DNA of 64,000 bases from Streptomyces sp. LBL (GCF_029893585.1 NZ_JARXYX010000017.1:62001-126000), one strand, 5' to 3'; shown: positions 53,937 to 62,301, counted from the first letter of the stretch. Made by a program: numbers and translations. The notes: a model not told the origin generated them from the sequence alone.

Positions 53937-54671
53937 TCAGTCCTGCTCGCCGAGCTTCACTGCGATCTTGGCGAGCGCCCCGGCGATGTTCTTCTCCGCC
54001 GCCGGCTTGGTGATGCCGAGGCCGGACAGGACCCCCTCGCCGTTCTCGAACTCCAGCAGGGCAAGCAGGAGGTGCTCGGTGCCGACGTAGTTGTGGCCCA
54101 GACGCAGGGCCTCGCGGAAGGTGAGCTCCAGGACCTTCTTGGCGTCGGAGCCGTAGGGGACGAGATCGGGGACCTCCTCTGCGGCCGGTGGCAGCGCGGC
54201 GGTGGCGGCCTGGCGCACGGTGTCGAGGAGGACGCCCTGCGCGGTGATCGCTTTGGCGGCCAGCCCCTCCGGCTCGGCGAGCAGACCGAGGATCAGGTGC
54301 TCGGGGCGGCCCTCGGCGTTGCGGGCGGCGATGGACTCGTTGTGGGCGGCCATCACCACGTTCCGGGCGCGCGGGGTGTACCGGGCGAAGCCCGCGTTCG
54401 GATCGAGGGCGGCCGACTCCTTCGGCACGAACCGCTTCTGCGCGGCCTGCCGGGTCACCCCCATGCTCTTGCCGATGTCCGTCCAGGAGGCGCCGGAGCG
54501 GCGGGCCTGGTCCACGAAGTGGCCGATCAGATGGTCGGCCACCTCGCCGAGGTGGTCGGCCGCGATCACCGCGTCCTGGAGCTGGTCGAGCGTGTCCGTG
54601 TGGGCCTTCTTGATGGCCGCGATGAGGTCGTCGAGGCGTACGGATGACGTGATGTCGGGGTTCGTCGTCAT
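53937..54671 (-). CDS. Clp N-terminal-domain protein with HTH motif, lacking AAA modules
   Basis: 244 aa. An N-terminal helical region includes a helix-turn-helix (GASWTDIGKSMGVTRQAAQKR, about residues 60-80). Two Clp-N repeats follow: TPRARNVVMAAHNESIAARN with GRPEHLILGLL, and LTFREALRLGHNYVGTEHLL with LALLEFENGEGV. No Walker motifs, so it is not an unfoldase; a transcriptional sensor or adaptor using a Clp-N module is plausible. ATG 54671 has no ribosome site and sits at the expected transcription start of its promoter, suggesting a leaderless mRNA. Confidence 0.88.
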   Translation of the reverse strand: MTTNPDITSSVRLDDLIAAIKKAHTDTLDQLQDAVIAADHLGEVADHLIGHFVDQARRSGASWTDIGKSMGVTRQAAQKRFVPKESAALDPNAGFARYTPRARNVVMAAHNESIAARNAEGRPEHLILGLLAEPEGLAAKAITAQGVLLDTVRQAATAALPPAAEEVPDLVPYGSDAKKVLELTFREALRLGHNYVGTEHLLLALLEFENGEGVLSGLGITKPAAEKNIAGALAKIAVKLGEQD

Positions 54672-54673
54672 GT

Positions 54674-54718
54674 GTCAACCGTAGGTTGACGCTCATCACG
54701 TGTCAACCAGAGGTTGAC
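54674..54718 (-). promoter_or_regulatory. Promoter with two GTCAACC-N3-GGTTGAC operators
   Basis: Two perfect 7-bp inverted repeats, 54674-54690 and 54702-54718, centred 28 bp apart. On the minus strand TTGACA (54706-54701) is within the distal repeat, a 17-bp spacer follows, and TACGGT (54683-54678) is within the proximal one. Transcription would start at or next to the ATG of the Clp-N/HTH gene. Binding to either site would block RNA polymerase. Confidence 0.8.
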
Positions 54719-54750
54719 GACAGTTCTGGGTCAAGTGAGACGATCGCCGA

Positions 54751-56061
54751 GTGAGCAGCACGAACAACTCCGGCAGGACGTCCGACAACTCCGGCAGGAC
54801 GACCAACAACTCCGGCAGGACGACCGGCGACTCGGGCAGGACGGCCGACAACGCCGACGGCCCGCCCGGCACCGTCGGCCGCGCCTTCCAGGCCGCCCTC
54901 TACGCCGACTCCGACACCGCCCTCGACACCGCCGCCTCCCTCCTCGCCGCCGACCCCGCGGCGGACGCCGAACTGGCCCGGCGGGGCGAGGAGTTCGTCG
55001 CGGCGGCCTGGCGACGCGGCTGGCAGCCGGCGGATGTCGTACGGATCGTGCGGCGTGACTTGGACGACATCCACGTACGCATGGCGGCCACGCTGATCCG
55101 AGCGCAGTCCCCGAACGACCGGCCACGCGGCCCCCGCTGGACCGCCCAGCTGGACCGGCTCGCCCGGCTCGCGGACACCGACGACCCCGCCGCCGCCCCA
55201 CCCCGCCCCGACCGCTTCACCCACGCGACCGCCGTACTGGAGCTGTACCGCCTCCTCCTACGCCTGCCCGCCCTGGAGCCCCTCGGCGAGCCACGCCAAG
55301 CCCCCGGACCGCACCACCGCACGCACGGGGCACAAGGCACGCACGGAGCACAAGGCGCACACGGAGCACAAGGCGCACACGGCACCCCCTCCCGCATGCT
55401 CACCCGCATCCGCGCGCTGCTCGCCAAGGCGGAGGCGACCGGGTTCCCTGAAGAGGCGGAGGCGCTCAGCGCCAAGGCGCAGGAGCTGATGGCCCGGCAC
55501 AGCATCGACGCGGCGCTTCTCGCGGACCGGGACACCGCCCATGCCGCCGACGCGCCCGGCGCCTGCCGTATCGGGGTCGAGCCGCCGTACGAGCAGGCCA
55601 AGGCGGTGCTGCTGGACGCGGTCGCCGCGGCGAACCACTGCCGGGCCGTGTGGAACGAGCCTCTCGCCTTCTCCACCGTCGTCGGCTTCGAACCCGACCT
55701 CGAGGTGGTCGAACTGCTCTACACCTCGCTGCTCGTGCAGGCGCAGTCCGCCCTCGCGAAGGCGGAGGCGGCACAGCGCGCGGGCGGCCGCAAGCGTACG
55801 AAGACCTTCCGGCAGTCGTTCCTCGCCGCCTATGCCCACCGTGTCGGCATCCGCCTGCGCGAGGCCGCCGCGACCCCGGTGAGCGAGGACCTGCTTCCGG
55901 TCCTCGCCTCCCGCGAGGTCGCCGTCGCCGACCGCCTGGACCGCATGTTCCCGCAGACGACTACTTCCCGGCTGCGCGGAGTGAGCGACGAGGCGGGCTG
56001 GACGGAGGGCGCCCAGGCCGCGGACCGCGCCCAGGTCAGGTCCCGACATCCACTGGAGTGA
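54751..56061 (+). CDS. DUF2786 domain protein
   Basis: 436 aa from GTG 54751. N-terminal repeats of NNSGRTT type (four 7-residue units), a helical region with DVVRIVRRDLDDIHVRMAA, a His/Gly/Ala/Gln repeat linker (HGAQG units, about 190-210), then DUF2786: RMLTRIRALLAKAEATGFPE and EAEALSAKAQELMARHSID, followed by a C-terminal domain with AAANHCRAVW and RKRTKTFRQSFLAAYAHRVGIRL. Function unknown; common in actinobacteria. Divergent from the Clp-N gene with the two operators between them. The last codons and stop are repeated just downstream. Confidence 0.85.
   Translation: MSSTNNSGRTSDNSGRTTNNSGRTTGDSGRTADNADGPPGTVGRAFQAALYADSDTALDTAASLLAADPAADAELARRGEEFVAAAWRRGWQPADVVRIVRRDLDDIHVRMAATLIRAQSPNDRPRGPRWTAQLDRLARLADTDDPAAAPPRPDRFTHATAVLELYRLLLRLPALEPLGEPRQAPGPHHRTHGAQGTHGAQGAHGAQGAHGTPSRMLTRIRALLAKAEATGFPEEAEALSAKAQELMARHSIDAALLADRDTAHAADAPGACRIGVEPPYEQAKAVLLDAVAAANHCRAVWNEPLAFSTVVGFEPDLEVVELLYTSLLVQAQSALAKAEAAQRAGGRKRTKTFRQSFLAAYAHRVGIRLREAAATPVSEDLLPVLASREVAVADRLDRMFPQTTTSRLRGVSDEAGWTEGAQAADRAQVRSRHPLE
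54763..54846. repeat. 21-bp coding repeats at the DUF2786 N-terminus
   Basis: Four units of AACAACTCCGGCAGGACGWCC type, in frame. A second in-frame array of 18-bp type (GCACACGGAGCACAAG core) lies at about 55320-55382 in the same gene. Both encode low-complexity linkers. Confidence 0.9.
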
Positions 56062-56081
56062 CACCCGCCGGAGTGACACCC
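56055..56081. repeat. Duplicated GGAGTGACACCC spanning the DUF2786 stop codon
   Basis: Copies at 56055-56066 and 56070-56081, period 15 bp. The first contains the gene's TGA; the second repeats it in the same frame. Confidence 0.85.
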
Positions 56082-56110
56082 ACGCGCGCGGGACAGCTCC
56101 CTGCGGCTGG

Positions 56111-56650
56111 TCAGTCTCCCGCGCGCGTGAAGGGCCCCACCGAGGCGTCCGGCGCCCCGCCCTCCGCCTTCAGCGCCACCGGCCCGTACGACCACGGGAA
56201 GCTCTTCGCGTCGCCATCGGCCCCGGGCACGCTGATCGACAGCGTCTTCGCGGCGAGGTTCTTCCCACCGGCCGCGCCACCGCGCACATAGGTGAGCGTG
56301 AAGGTCGCGCTCTCGCCCTTGGCGAGGGTCAGCTTCTCGGGCTTGGCACCGCTGGCCCCGGGGGCGGTCGCGGAGGTGTCGCCGGCCTTGAGGGTGACCC
56401 CGGGGGTGCCGTCCAGGACGCACGGCGCGCTCTGGTTGGTGAGTGAGACGGGGATGTCGCCCGTGTCGCCGACGGCCGGCGCGACGTTCGCCGGGCCGGC
56501 CTCGACGCCCAACTGACCGATCGCGCAGGCGCCGCCGGCCTTGCCGGAGCTGTCGCTGTCACCGCCCCCTCCGCCGCCTCCGCCGCTGCTGCAGGCGGTC
56601 AGCAGAAGGGCGGCGGCGAGTGCGGTGACGGCGAGGGGAGTGGTGCGCAT
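56111..56650 (-). CDS. DUF4232-like secreted lipoprotein
   Basis: 179 aa. Signal peptide with lipobox LLTAC (Cys near 20), a Gly/Ser/Asp-rich linker, then a beta-rich domain: IPVSLTNQSAPCVLDGTPGV and ATFTLTYVRG, with a conserved Cys pair (ACAIG, APCVL). This matches the DUF4232 layout of actinobacterial surface lipoproteins. Role unknown. Convergent with the DUF2786 gene. Confidence 0.82.
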   Translation of the reverse strand: MRTTPLAVTALAAALLLTACSSGGGGGGGGDSDSSGKAGGACAIGQLGVEAGPANVAPAVGDTGDIPVSLTNQSAPCVLDGTPGVTLKAGDTSATAPGASGAKPEKLTLAKGESATFTLTYVRGGAAGGKNLAAKTLSISVPGADGDAKSFPWSYGPVALKAEGGAPDASVGPFTRAGD

Positions 56651-56704
56651 TGAGGGTCCTCTGGGGCGAGACGGAGCAAGACAGCGCCAGACGGCGGTAC
56701 GCGA

Positions 56705-56774
56705 GGATCATCACGTACGAGGGGATCATCCCGCACCTGGGGGCATCACGTACGAGGGATCATCACGTACGAAG
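56705..56774. repeat. Three copies of CATCACGTACGA upstream of the lipoprotein gene
   Basis: Copies begin near 56709, 56744 and 56761, two of them within GGATCATCACGTACGA. They lie 55-125 bp upstream of the ATG at 56650 and could be regulator sites. The rest of 56775-57045 shows no gene I can support. Confidence 0.6.
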
Positions 56775-57045
56775 CGACACAGTTGCCGCCCCCCGAGTGC
56801 AAGCCACCAGGGCGCCCTCGCTTCCCACCGCTGACCGGCATGTCAGGAGGTGATCCATTCCGGACCCATTCAGGACGATCTTCCGATCCATGGAACACGA
56901 ATGCCCCGCAACGCGTCTCTTCCTGTGCACGGGGGAGCGTGCTTGGAAGGCGGGCGCATGGTCCCGGAACTCCGGGGCAGGCGCCGGAACGCGTTCGGCA
57001 CAGCAAACGTCACAGCTGTAACCGCAGGAACACCCCGCGTGCACG

Positions 57046-57061
57046 TGCATCTGCAGATGCA
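57046..57061. promoter_or_regulatory. Perfect 16-bp palindrome upstream of the DUF397 gene
   Basis: TGCATCTGCAGATGCA, preceded by GTGCACG and followed by further CTGC/GCAT steps to 57080. A TATGAT -10-like hexamer lies at 57092-57097. The flanking GTGCACGTGCATCTGC (57039-57054) reappears in inverted form upstream of the HATPase gene at 58177-58192. Confidence 0.7.
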
Positions 57062-57159
57062 GCTGCTCATGCGTCTGCATATGAACAGAGCTATGATCCG
57101 GGTCAGTTGACCACTGCATCGATGGCCTCACCAGCCAGTGCACCACCGGGGAGCGACCT

Positions 57160-57435
57160 GTGGACCACGACGTGTACGACGCGTACGACGTTGCCGACGC
57201 GTCCGGCGTGTACAACGGCATGGCCGCCGCCCAACTGCGGGTGGCCTGGCAGAAGAGTCGGCACAGCAACTCGCAGGGTTCCTGCGTGGAGTTCGCCCGG
57301 CTGCCCGACGGGGACGTGGCGGTGCGCAACTCGCGCTTCCCCGACGGCCCGGCGCTGGTCTACACCCGCGCCGAGATCGAGGCCATGCTGCTGGGCATCA
57401 AGGACGGCGAGTTCGACCACCTGATAGCGAGCTGA
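57160..57435 (+). CDS. DUF397 protein
   Basis: 91 aa from GTG 57160 with GGGGAG six bases upstream. VAWQKSRHSNSQGSCVEFAR, VAVRNSRFPDGPALVYTRAE and LLGIKDGEFDHLI are the DUF397 blocks; the N-terminal 25 residues are an Asp/Tyr-rich extension. DUF397 proteins pair with XRE-type regulators of the WhiJ class, found here 1 kb away. The stop lies in a 20-bp tandem repeat. Confidence 0.9.
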   Translation: MDHDVYDAYDVADASGVYNGMAAAQLRVAWQKSRHSNSQGSCVEFARLPDGDVAVRNSRFPDGPALVYTRAEIEAMLLGIKDGEFDHLIAS

Positions 57436-57503
57436 CCGCCAACGGAGCGAGCTGACCGCCAACGGGCTGACCGACAGCGAGCTGACCGCTGACGAGCTGA
57501 GCG
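57427..57503. repeat. 20-bp tandem repeat spanning the DUF397 stop codon
   Basis: GCGAGCTGACCGCCAACGGA at 57427 and an almost identical unit at 57447, followed by two decayed copies. The first unit contains the DUF397 TGA. Confidence 0.9.
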
Positions 57504-57593
57504 CCGTCCGACCTCGTGGGCAACTGAGGGCGAGCGGCGCTCAACGGTCTGGAATGCGCGTAGAAGCAGCACGTCAGAAGGTGCCGCCGCGTT

Positions 57594-58091
57594 TCACTCG
57601 GTCGGGGGCAGCCGGAACAGCGCCCAGACGACCTTGCCGCTCAGCATGCCCGCCAGCGGGTGCCAGCCCCAGCTGTCGCTGAACGAGTCGACGAGGAAGA
57701 GTCCGCGGCCGGACTCCGCCGAGAAGTCGTCGGTGTCGCACGCGACGGGGCTCTCCTGGCTGGGGTCGCGCACCGCGCACACCAGCCGTCCGCTGCACTG
57801 CATCAGATGCAGCCGTACGGGCGGACTCTGCTCGGGCGCCCGCGGGGTGTCGGCCGGCAGCGCGTGCCGCAGGGCGTTGGTCACGAGCTCGGAGACCACC
57901 AGGCACACGTCGTCGAAACGTTCGTCCACGTCCCAGTGGTCCAGTGCGCTGCGGGTGAACCGCCGCGCCTCGCGCACCGCTTCGTAGCGGGCGGGCAGGG
58001 CGCAGGAGGCGGCGCTGGACACGCTTGCGGGATCCAGCGGCGGAAGGCCCTGCCGTAATGGCTTGAGCATGGTCGATCCATTCGTTCCCAT
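57594..58091 (-). CDS. HATPase anti-sigma-factor-like ATP-binding protein
   Basis: 165 aa from ATG 58091 with a GGGAG ribosome site eight bases upstream; a GTG at 58163 would place the start inside the regulatory repeats. RsbW-like kinase fold: FDDVCLVVSELVTNALRHAL (N box), LVCAVRDPSQ, SGRGLFLVDSFSDSWGWHPL and GKVVWALFRL. Usually found next to DUF397/XRE genes. Probably a partner-switching anti-sigma protein. Confidence 0.88.
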   Translation of the reverse strand: MGTNGSTMLKPLRQGLPPLDPASVSSAASCALPARYEAVREARRFTRSALDHWDVDERFDDVCLVVSELVTNALRHALPADTPRAPEQSPPVRLHLMQCSGRLVCAVRDPSQESPVACDTDDFSAESGRGLFLVDSFSDSWGWHPLAGMLSGKVVWALFRLPPTE

Positions 58092-58164
58092 GCGAGGCAC
58101 TCCCGGGAATTCGCGGTCGTTGCGATGCAGCGGTGGCGCACCACCATGGTTTCCGATGCGCACA

Positions 58165-58192
58165 GCAGATGCAAGGGCAGATGCACGTGCAC
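58165..58192. promoter_or_regulatory. GCAGATGCA repeats upstream of the HATPase gene
   Basis: GCAGATGCA at 58165 and again at 58177 within GCAGATGCACGTGCAC, 12 bp apart. This 16-mer is the exact reverse complement of 57039-57054 upstream of the DUF397 gene. Confidence 0.7.
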
Positions 58193-58433
58193 GTGACCGA
58201 ATTAAGCCCTCCCGTACCGCTTGTTGGCCATTTTTTCCGCCATCTTCTCTCCTGCCTCTTGCCTGTCTCTTCCCGAACCCCCCTTCCGAACCCCTCCCGA
58301 ACTCCCCTCCCCACCCGTCCCACTGCTGCGTGGAAACCTCGGCTTTTTCCGTCTCCGTAATCGCGCGAGTACTGCTCGGAGTGTTTTAGTGGCAGACTTC
58401 GGCCCCTGAAGACGGTTGGGGAGGCTGGCGAAC

Positions 58434-59294
58434 GTGAGCGCGGGAGAGCCCGGATCGGTGGTGCGGCGGATGCTGCTCGGCTCGCAACTCAGGCGGCTGC
58501 GTGAGGCGCGTGGCATCACGCGCGAGGCGGCGGGATATTCCATCCGCGCCTCCGAGTCGAAGATCAGCCGGATGGAGCTGGGCCGGGTGAGCTTCAAGTC
58601 GCGGGATGTCGAGGACCTGTTGACGCTGTACGGCATCACGGACGAAGTGGAGCGCAACTCGCTGCTCTCCCTCGTGAAGGAGGCCAACGCCGCGGGGTGG
58701 TGGCACAGTTACTCGGACGTTCTGCCGAGCTGGTTCCCCACCTATGTGGGCCTGGAGGGTGCGGCGTCCCTGATCCGCGCCTACGAAGTCCAGTTCGTGC
58801 ACGGCCTGTTGCAGACCGAGGCGTATGCCCGCGCGGTCGTGCGGCGCGGAATGAAGAGCGCGAGCGCGGCGGACGTCGAACGGCGTGTGGCGCTGCGCCT
58901 GGAGCGACAGAAGCATTTCCTGGAAAACAGCGCCCCCGAGTGCCACATCGTCCTCGACGAGGCCGCCCTGCGCCGCCCGTACGGCGACCGCGACGTGATG
59001 CGCGGTCAGTTCCAGCATCTGATCGAGATCTCCGAACGCCCCAACGTACGGCTGCAGATCATGCCGTTCGGCTTCGGCGGCCACTCCGGTGAGAGCGGCG
59101 CGTTCACGCTCCTGTCCTTCCCGGAGTCCGACCTCTCGGACGTCGTCTACCTGGAGCAGCTCACCAGCGCGCTGTACCTCGACAAGAGCGAGGACGTGGC
59201 CCAGTACGAGAAGGCGCTCAAGGAACTCCAGCAGGACAGCCCGGGACCGGACGAGAGCCGGGATCTGCTCCGGGGCCTTCTCCAGCTTTCGTAG
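58434..59294 (+). CDS. XRE-family regulator (WhiJ-like, DUF5753 type)
   Basis: 286 aa from GTG 58434 with GGGGAGG eight bases upstream; an ATG 18 bp earlier has no ribosome site. N-terminal HTH about 15-70 (LGSQLRRLREARGITREAAG, SESKISRMELGRVSFKSRDV), then the C-terminal sensor domain with WWHSYSDVLPSWFPTYVGLE, IRAYEVQFVHGLLQTEAYAR, ERQKHFLEN and LQIMPFGFGGHSGESGAFTL. It forms a locus with DUF397 and the HATPase and is the natural candidate to bind the shared palindromic motif. Confidence 0.93.
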   Translation: MSAGEPGSVVRRMLLGSQLRRLREARGITREAAGYSIRASESKISRMELGRVSFKSRDVEDLLTLYGITDEVERNSLLSLVKEANAAGWWHSYSDVLPSWFPTYVGLEGAASLIRAYEVQFVHGLLQTEAYARAVVRRGMKSASAADVERRVALRLERQKHFLENSAPECHIVLDEAALRRPYGDRDVMRGQFQHLIEISERPNVRLQIMPFGFGGHSGESGAFTLLSFPESDLSDVVYLEQLTSALYLDKSEDVAQYEKALKELQQDSPGPDESRDLLRGLLQLS

Positions 59295-59406
59295 GGCTGT
59301 TTCCGGAGCATGGCACTCCGTCCCCAACTCGCAGGCGGCGCACGTACGATGACGTGTGATCAGACCGTGATGCCGATCGTGTGTCTGCTAGTGACTTGGG
59401 GATCAC

Positions 59407-60867
59407 ATGTCGTCCTACTTCACCGACCTCGCTCAGCAGTACATCGACGGTGAGTGGCGCCCGGGAACAGGTTCCTGGGACATCATCGATTTCAACCCGT
59501 ACGACGGCGAGAAGCTCACCTCGATCACCATAGCCACGGTCGACGAGGTCGACGAGGCGTACCGGGCGGCCGCCCGCGCGCAGAAGCAGTGGGCCGCCAC
59601 CAACCCCTACGCTCGCCGCACGGTGTTCGAGAAGGCCCTCCGGTTGGTCGAGGAGCGCGAGCAGGAGATCAGCGAGGCGATCATCGCCGAGCTCGGCGGC
59701 ACCCGGCTGAAGGCCGCCTTCGAGCTCCACCTCGCCAAGGAGTTCCTGCGCGAGTCGGTCCACCTGGCGTTGCGCCCCGAGGGCCGGATCCTCCCCTCGC
59801 CGACCGACGGCAAGGAGAACCGCCTCTACCGTGTACCGGTCGGTGTCGTGGGCGTCATCAGCCCCTTCAACTTCCCCTTCCTCCTCTCGCTCAAGTCGGT
59901 CGCCCCGGCCCTCGCGCTCGGCAACGGCGTCGTCCTCAAGCCGCACCAGAACACCCCGATCGTCGGTGGCTCCCTGGTCGCGAAGATCTTCGAGGACGCG
60001 GGCCTGCCCGGTGGCTTGCTCAACGTCGTCATCACCGACATCGCCGAGATCGGCGACGCTTTCATCGAGCACCCGGTCCCGAAGGTGATCTCCTTCACCG
60101 GCTCCGACCGGGTCGGCCGCCATGTCGCCACCATCTGCGCCGCGAACTTCAAGCGCTCGGTCCTCGAACTCGGCGGCAACAGCGCGCTGGTGGTCCTCGA
60201 CGACGCCGACATCGACTACGCGGTCGACGCGGCGGTCTTCAGCCGGTACGTCCACCAGGGCCAGGTCTGCATGGCCGCCAACCGGGTCCTCGTGGACCGG
60301 TCGGTCGCGGACGAGTTCACCGAGAAGTTCGTCGCCAAGGTCAGGACCCTCAAGGCCGGCGACCCGCGCGACCCCGAGACCGTCATCGGCCCGGTCATCA
60401 ACTCCTCGCAGGCGGAAGCGGTTTCGGGCGTCGTCGAGCAGGCGATCGCCGAGGGTGCCACGGCCCTCGTGCACGGCACGCGGACCGACAACCTGATCGA
60501 GCCGTCCGTCCTCACGAACCTCCCCGCCGACTCCGCCCTGCTCCGCCAGGAGGTCTTCGGCCCGGTCGCCTTCCTCGTCCCCTTCGACGGTGAGGAGGAG
60601 GCCGTACGCATCGTCAACGACACCCCGTACGGCCTGAGCGGCGCCGTCCACACCGGTGACATCGAGCGGGGCGTCGCCTTCGCCAAGCAGATCGACACCG
60701 GCATGTTCCACGTGAACGACGCCACGGTCCACGACGAGCCCCTCGTCCCCTTCGGCGGTGAGAAGCACTCCGGCATCGGCCGCCTGAACGGCGAGACGAC
60801 GGCGGACGCCTTCACCACGCTGAAGTGGATCTCGGTACAGCACGGGCGGAGCGGGTTCCCGTTCTAG
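59407..60867 (+). CDS. NAD(P)-dependent aldehyde dehydrogenase
   Basis: 486 aa. ALDH superfamily with catalytic Cys288 (HQGQVCMAANRV) and general base Glu254 (LELGGNSAL), cofactor motif FTGSDRVGRHV, FNFPFLLSLKSVAPALALGN, and EVFGPVAFLVPF. The HQGQxC motif is seen in benzaldehyde/vanillin-type dehydrogenases. Likely oxidises aromatic or aliphatic aldehydes. Monocistronic; ends 150 bp before the DinB gene, with AGTGCC/GGCACT arms just after the stop as a weak terminator. Confidence 0.92.
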   Translation: MSSYFTDLAQQYIDGEWRPGTGSWDIIDFNPYDGEKLTSITIATVDEVDEAYRAAARAQKQWAATNPYARRTVFEKALRLVEEREQEISEAIIAELGGTRLKAAFELHLAKEFLRESVHLALRPEGRILPSPTDGKENRLYRVPVGVVGVISPFNFPFLLSLKSVAPALALGNGVVLKPHQNTPIVGGSLVAKIFEDAGLPGGLLNVVITDIAEIGDAFIEHPVPKVISFTGSDRVGRHVATICAANFKRSVLELGGNSALVVLDDADIDYAVDAAVFSRYVHQGQVCMAANRVLVDRSVADEFTEKFVAKVRTLKAGDPRDPETVIGPVINSSQAEAVSGVVEQAIAEGATALVHGTRTDNLIEPSVLTNLPADSALLRQEVFGPVAFLVPFDGEEEAVRIVNDTPYGLSGAVHTGDIERGVAFAKQIDTGMFHVNDATVHDEPLVPFGGEKHSGIGRLNGETTADAFTTLKWISVQHGRSGFPF

Positions 60868-60946
60868 TGCCTGCCGCGGCACTGGCGAGTGCGGACCGGA
60901 TCTCCGGCTCGTCGGGCCCTTGCGGACCGCCCTTGCGGACAGAATC

Positions 60947-60970
60947 TGACCTAAATCCCACCTAGGGTCA
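60947..60970. promoter_or_regulatory. Imperfect inverted repeat upstream of the DinB-family gene
   Basis: TGACCTA and TAGGGTCA arms around a nine-base centre, 48 bp before the ATG at 61018. Possible operator. Confidence 0.35.
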
Positions 60971-61017
60971 TCGGTGTCAGGCAGCACCGGCACACGACCC
61001 GATGAAGGGCGGCCGTC

Positions 61018-61566
61018 ATGGTCACTCACGTTCCCTCCGAGGCGCACGGCGACGAGCGCGGGGCCCTGCTCGCGTTCCTGGAGGAGCAGCGCGGCGGCAT
61101 CCGCCGCGCCCTGCTCGGACTGACGGACGAGCAGGCTTCCAGCAGGCCCAGCGCGAGCGAGCTGTCCCTGGCCGGTCTGCTCAAGCATGTCGCCGAGGTC
61201 GAACAGGGATGGATCGCACGGGCCCAGGGCGAGCCGCCGGCGATCAAGCGGGACCAGTCGAACTGGCACGAGTGCTTCCAGCTGGCCGACGGCGAGAGTG
61301 TCGAGTCGCAGCTCGCGTACTGGGAGAAGGTCGCCGCAGACACGGAGGCGTTCGTCCGCGCGGTCCCGAGCCTCGACGACACCTTCCGGCTCCCGAACGA
61401 CCCCTGGTTCCCGCCGGACGCGACCGTTTCCATGCGCTGGCTGGTCCTGCACCTGATCCGCGAGACGGCCCGGCATGCGGGCCACGCCGACATCATCCGC
61501 GAGTCCCTGGACGGCGCCACCGCCTTCGAACTGGTGGCCAAGGAGCAGGGCACCTCCCGGGGCTGA
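61018..61566 (+). CDS. DinB/DUF664-family protein (possible thiol S-transferase)
   Basis: 182 aa. Four-helix DinB fold: GLTDEQASSRPSASELSLAG, LLKHVAEVEQGWIARAQGE, MRWLVLHLIRETARHAGHAD and IIRESLDG. The metal-binding His residues (KHVAEVE and ETARHAGHAD) are kept. Actinobacterial members can be mycothiol-dependent transferases or detoxification proteins. ATG 61018 follows GAAGGG. Immediately upstream of padR on the same strand (38 bp). Confidence 0.88.
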   Translation: MVTHVPSEAHGDERGALLAFLEEQRGGIRRALLGLTDEQASSRPSASELSLAGLLKHVAEVEQGWIARAQGEPPAIKRDQSNWHECFQLADGESVESQLAYWEKVAADTEAFVRAVPSLDDTFRLPNDPWFPPDATVSMRWLVLHLIRETARHAGHADIIRESLDGATAFELVAKEQGTSRG

Positions 61567-61604
61567 CCCGCGGTGCTCCGCTGCGGCGGCCTAATCTGGA
61601 CCGC

Positions 61605-62246
61605 ATGTCAGCGATCCGTCTCCTCGTGCTCGGCGCGGTCCGTCAGCACGGGCGGGCCCACGGCTACCAGGTGCGCAACGACCTGGAGTACTGGGGCGCG
61701 CACGAGTGGTCCAACGCCAAGCCCGGCTCGATCTACCACGCCCTGAAACAGATGGCGAAGCAGGGGCTGCTGGTCGCGCACGAGATCGCGCCGTCCACGG
61801 CAGGGGGACCGCCGCGGACGGAGTACGAGATCACCGAGGCCGGCACGGAGGAGTACCTCTCGCTGGGGCGCCAGTACCTCACCGCCTACGACCAGCGGCC
61901 TGACATGCTCGCCGCCGCGCTCGGCTTCATGGTGGACCTGGGCCGCGAGGAGGTTCTCAGCCTCCTGGAGGAGCGGGTGCGCAGCATCGAGGCGTGGCGC
62001 ACGTCGGTCACCGAGTACTACACGCCCGAGGAGGGCCCCGGTCAGCTCGGTCACATCAGCGAGATCATGAATTTCTGGGTCCACTCGGCCGACACCGGCG
62101 CCGAGTGGACCCGGGGCCTTGTCGAGCGCATTCGCGGCGGGGCGTACACCTTCGCGGGGGAGGGCGAGCCGTTCGTCGGCGTGTTGGCGGACGGTGACGA
62201 GAACCCGTACGCGACGGGGGAGCGGCATCCGGAAGACGCTCACTAG
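61605..62246 (+). CDS. PadR-family transcriptional regulator
   Basis: 213 aa. Winged helix: IRLLVLGAVRQHGRAHGYQV, GSIYHALKQMAKQGLL and GPPRTEYEITEAGTEEY, then a helical dimerisation tail. Regulators of this type often repress neighbouring ABC exporters and respond to drugs. TAATCT eight bases before the ATG and no ribosome site hint at a leaderless start. Followed by a broken ABC ATPase gene. Confidence 0.92.
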   Translation: MSAIRLLVLGAVRQHGRAHGYQVRNDLEYWGAHEWSNAKPGSIYHALKQMAKQGLLVAHEIAPSTAGGPPRTEYEITEAGTEEYLSLGRQYLTAYDQRPDMLAAALGFMVDLGREEVLSLLEERVRSIEAWRTSVTEYYTPEEGPGQLGHISEIMNFWVHSADTGAEWTRGLVERIRGGAYTFAGEGEPFVGVLADGDENPYATGERHPEDAH

Positions 62247-62301
62247 TCAAGTTTGATTAATAGCGGGGTACACTCTCCGTCGGCAGTCAGTGGTCAAGTT
62301 T
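62246..62301. repeat. Direct GTCAAGTTT repeats between padR and the ABC remnant
   Basis: GTCAAGTTT at 62246-62254 and 62293-62301, 47 bp apart, in an AT-rich stretch; the first is within TCAAGTTTGA. Candidate PadR binding sites for the downstream exporter promoter. Confidence 0.5.
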
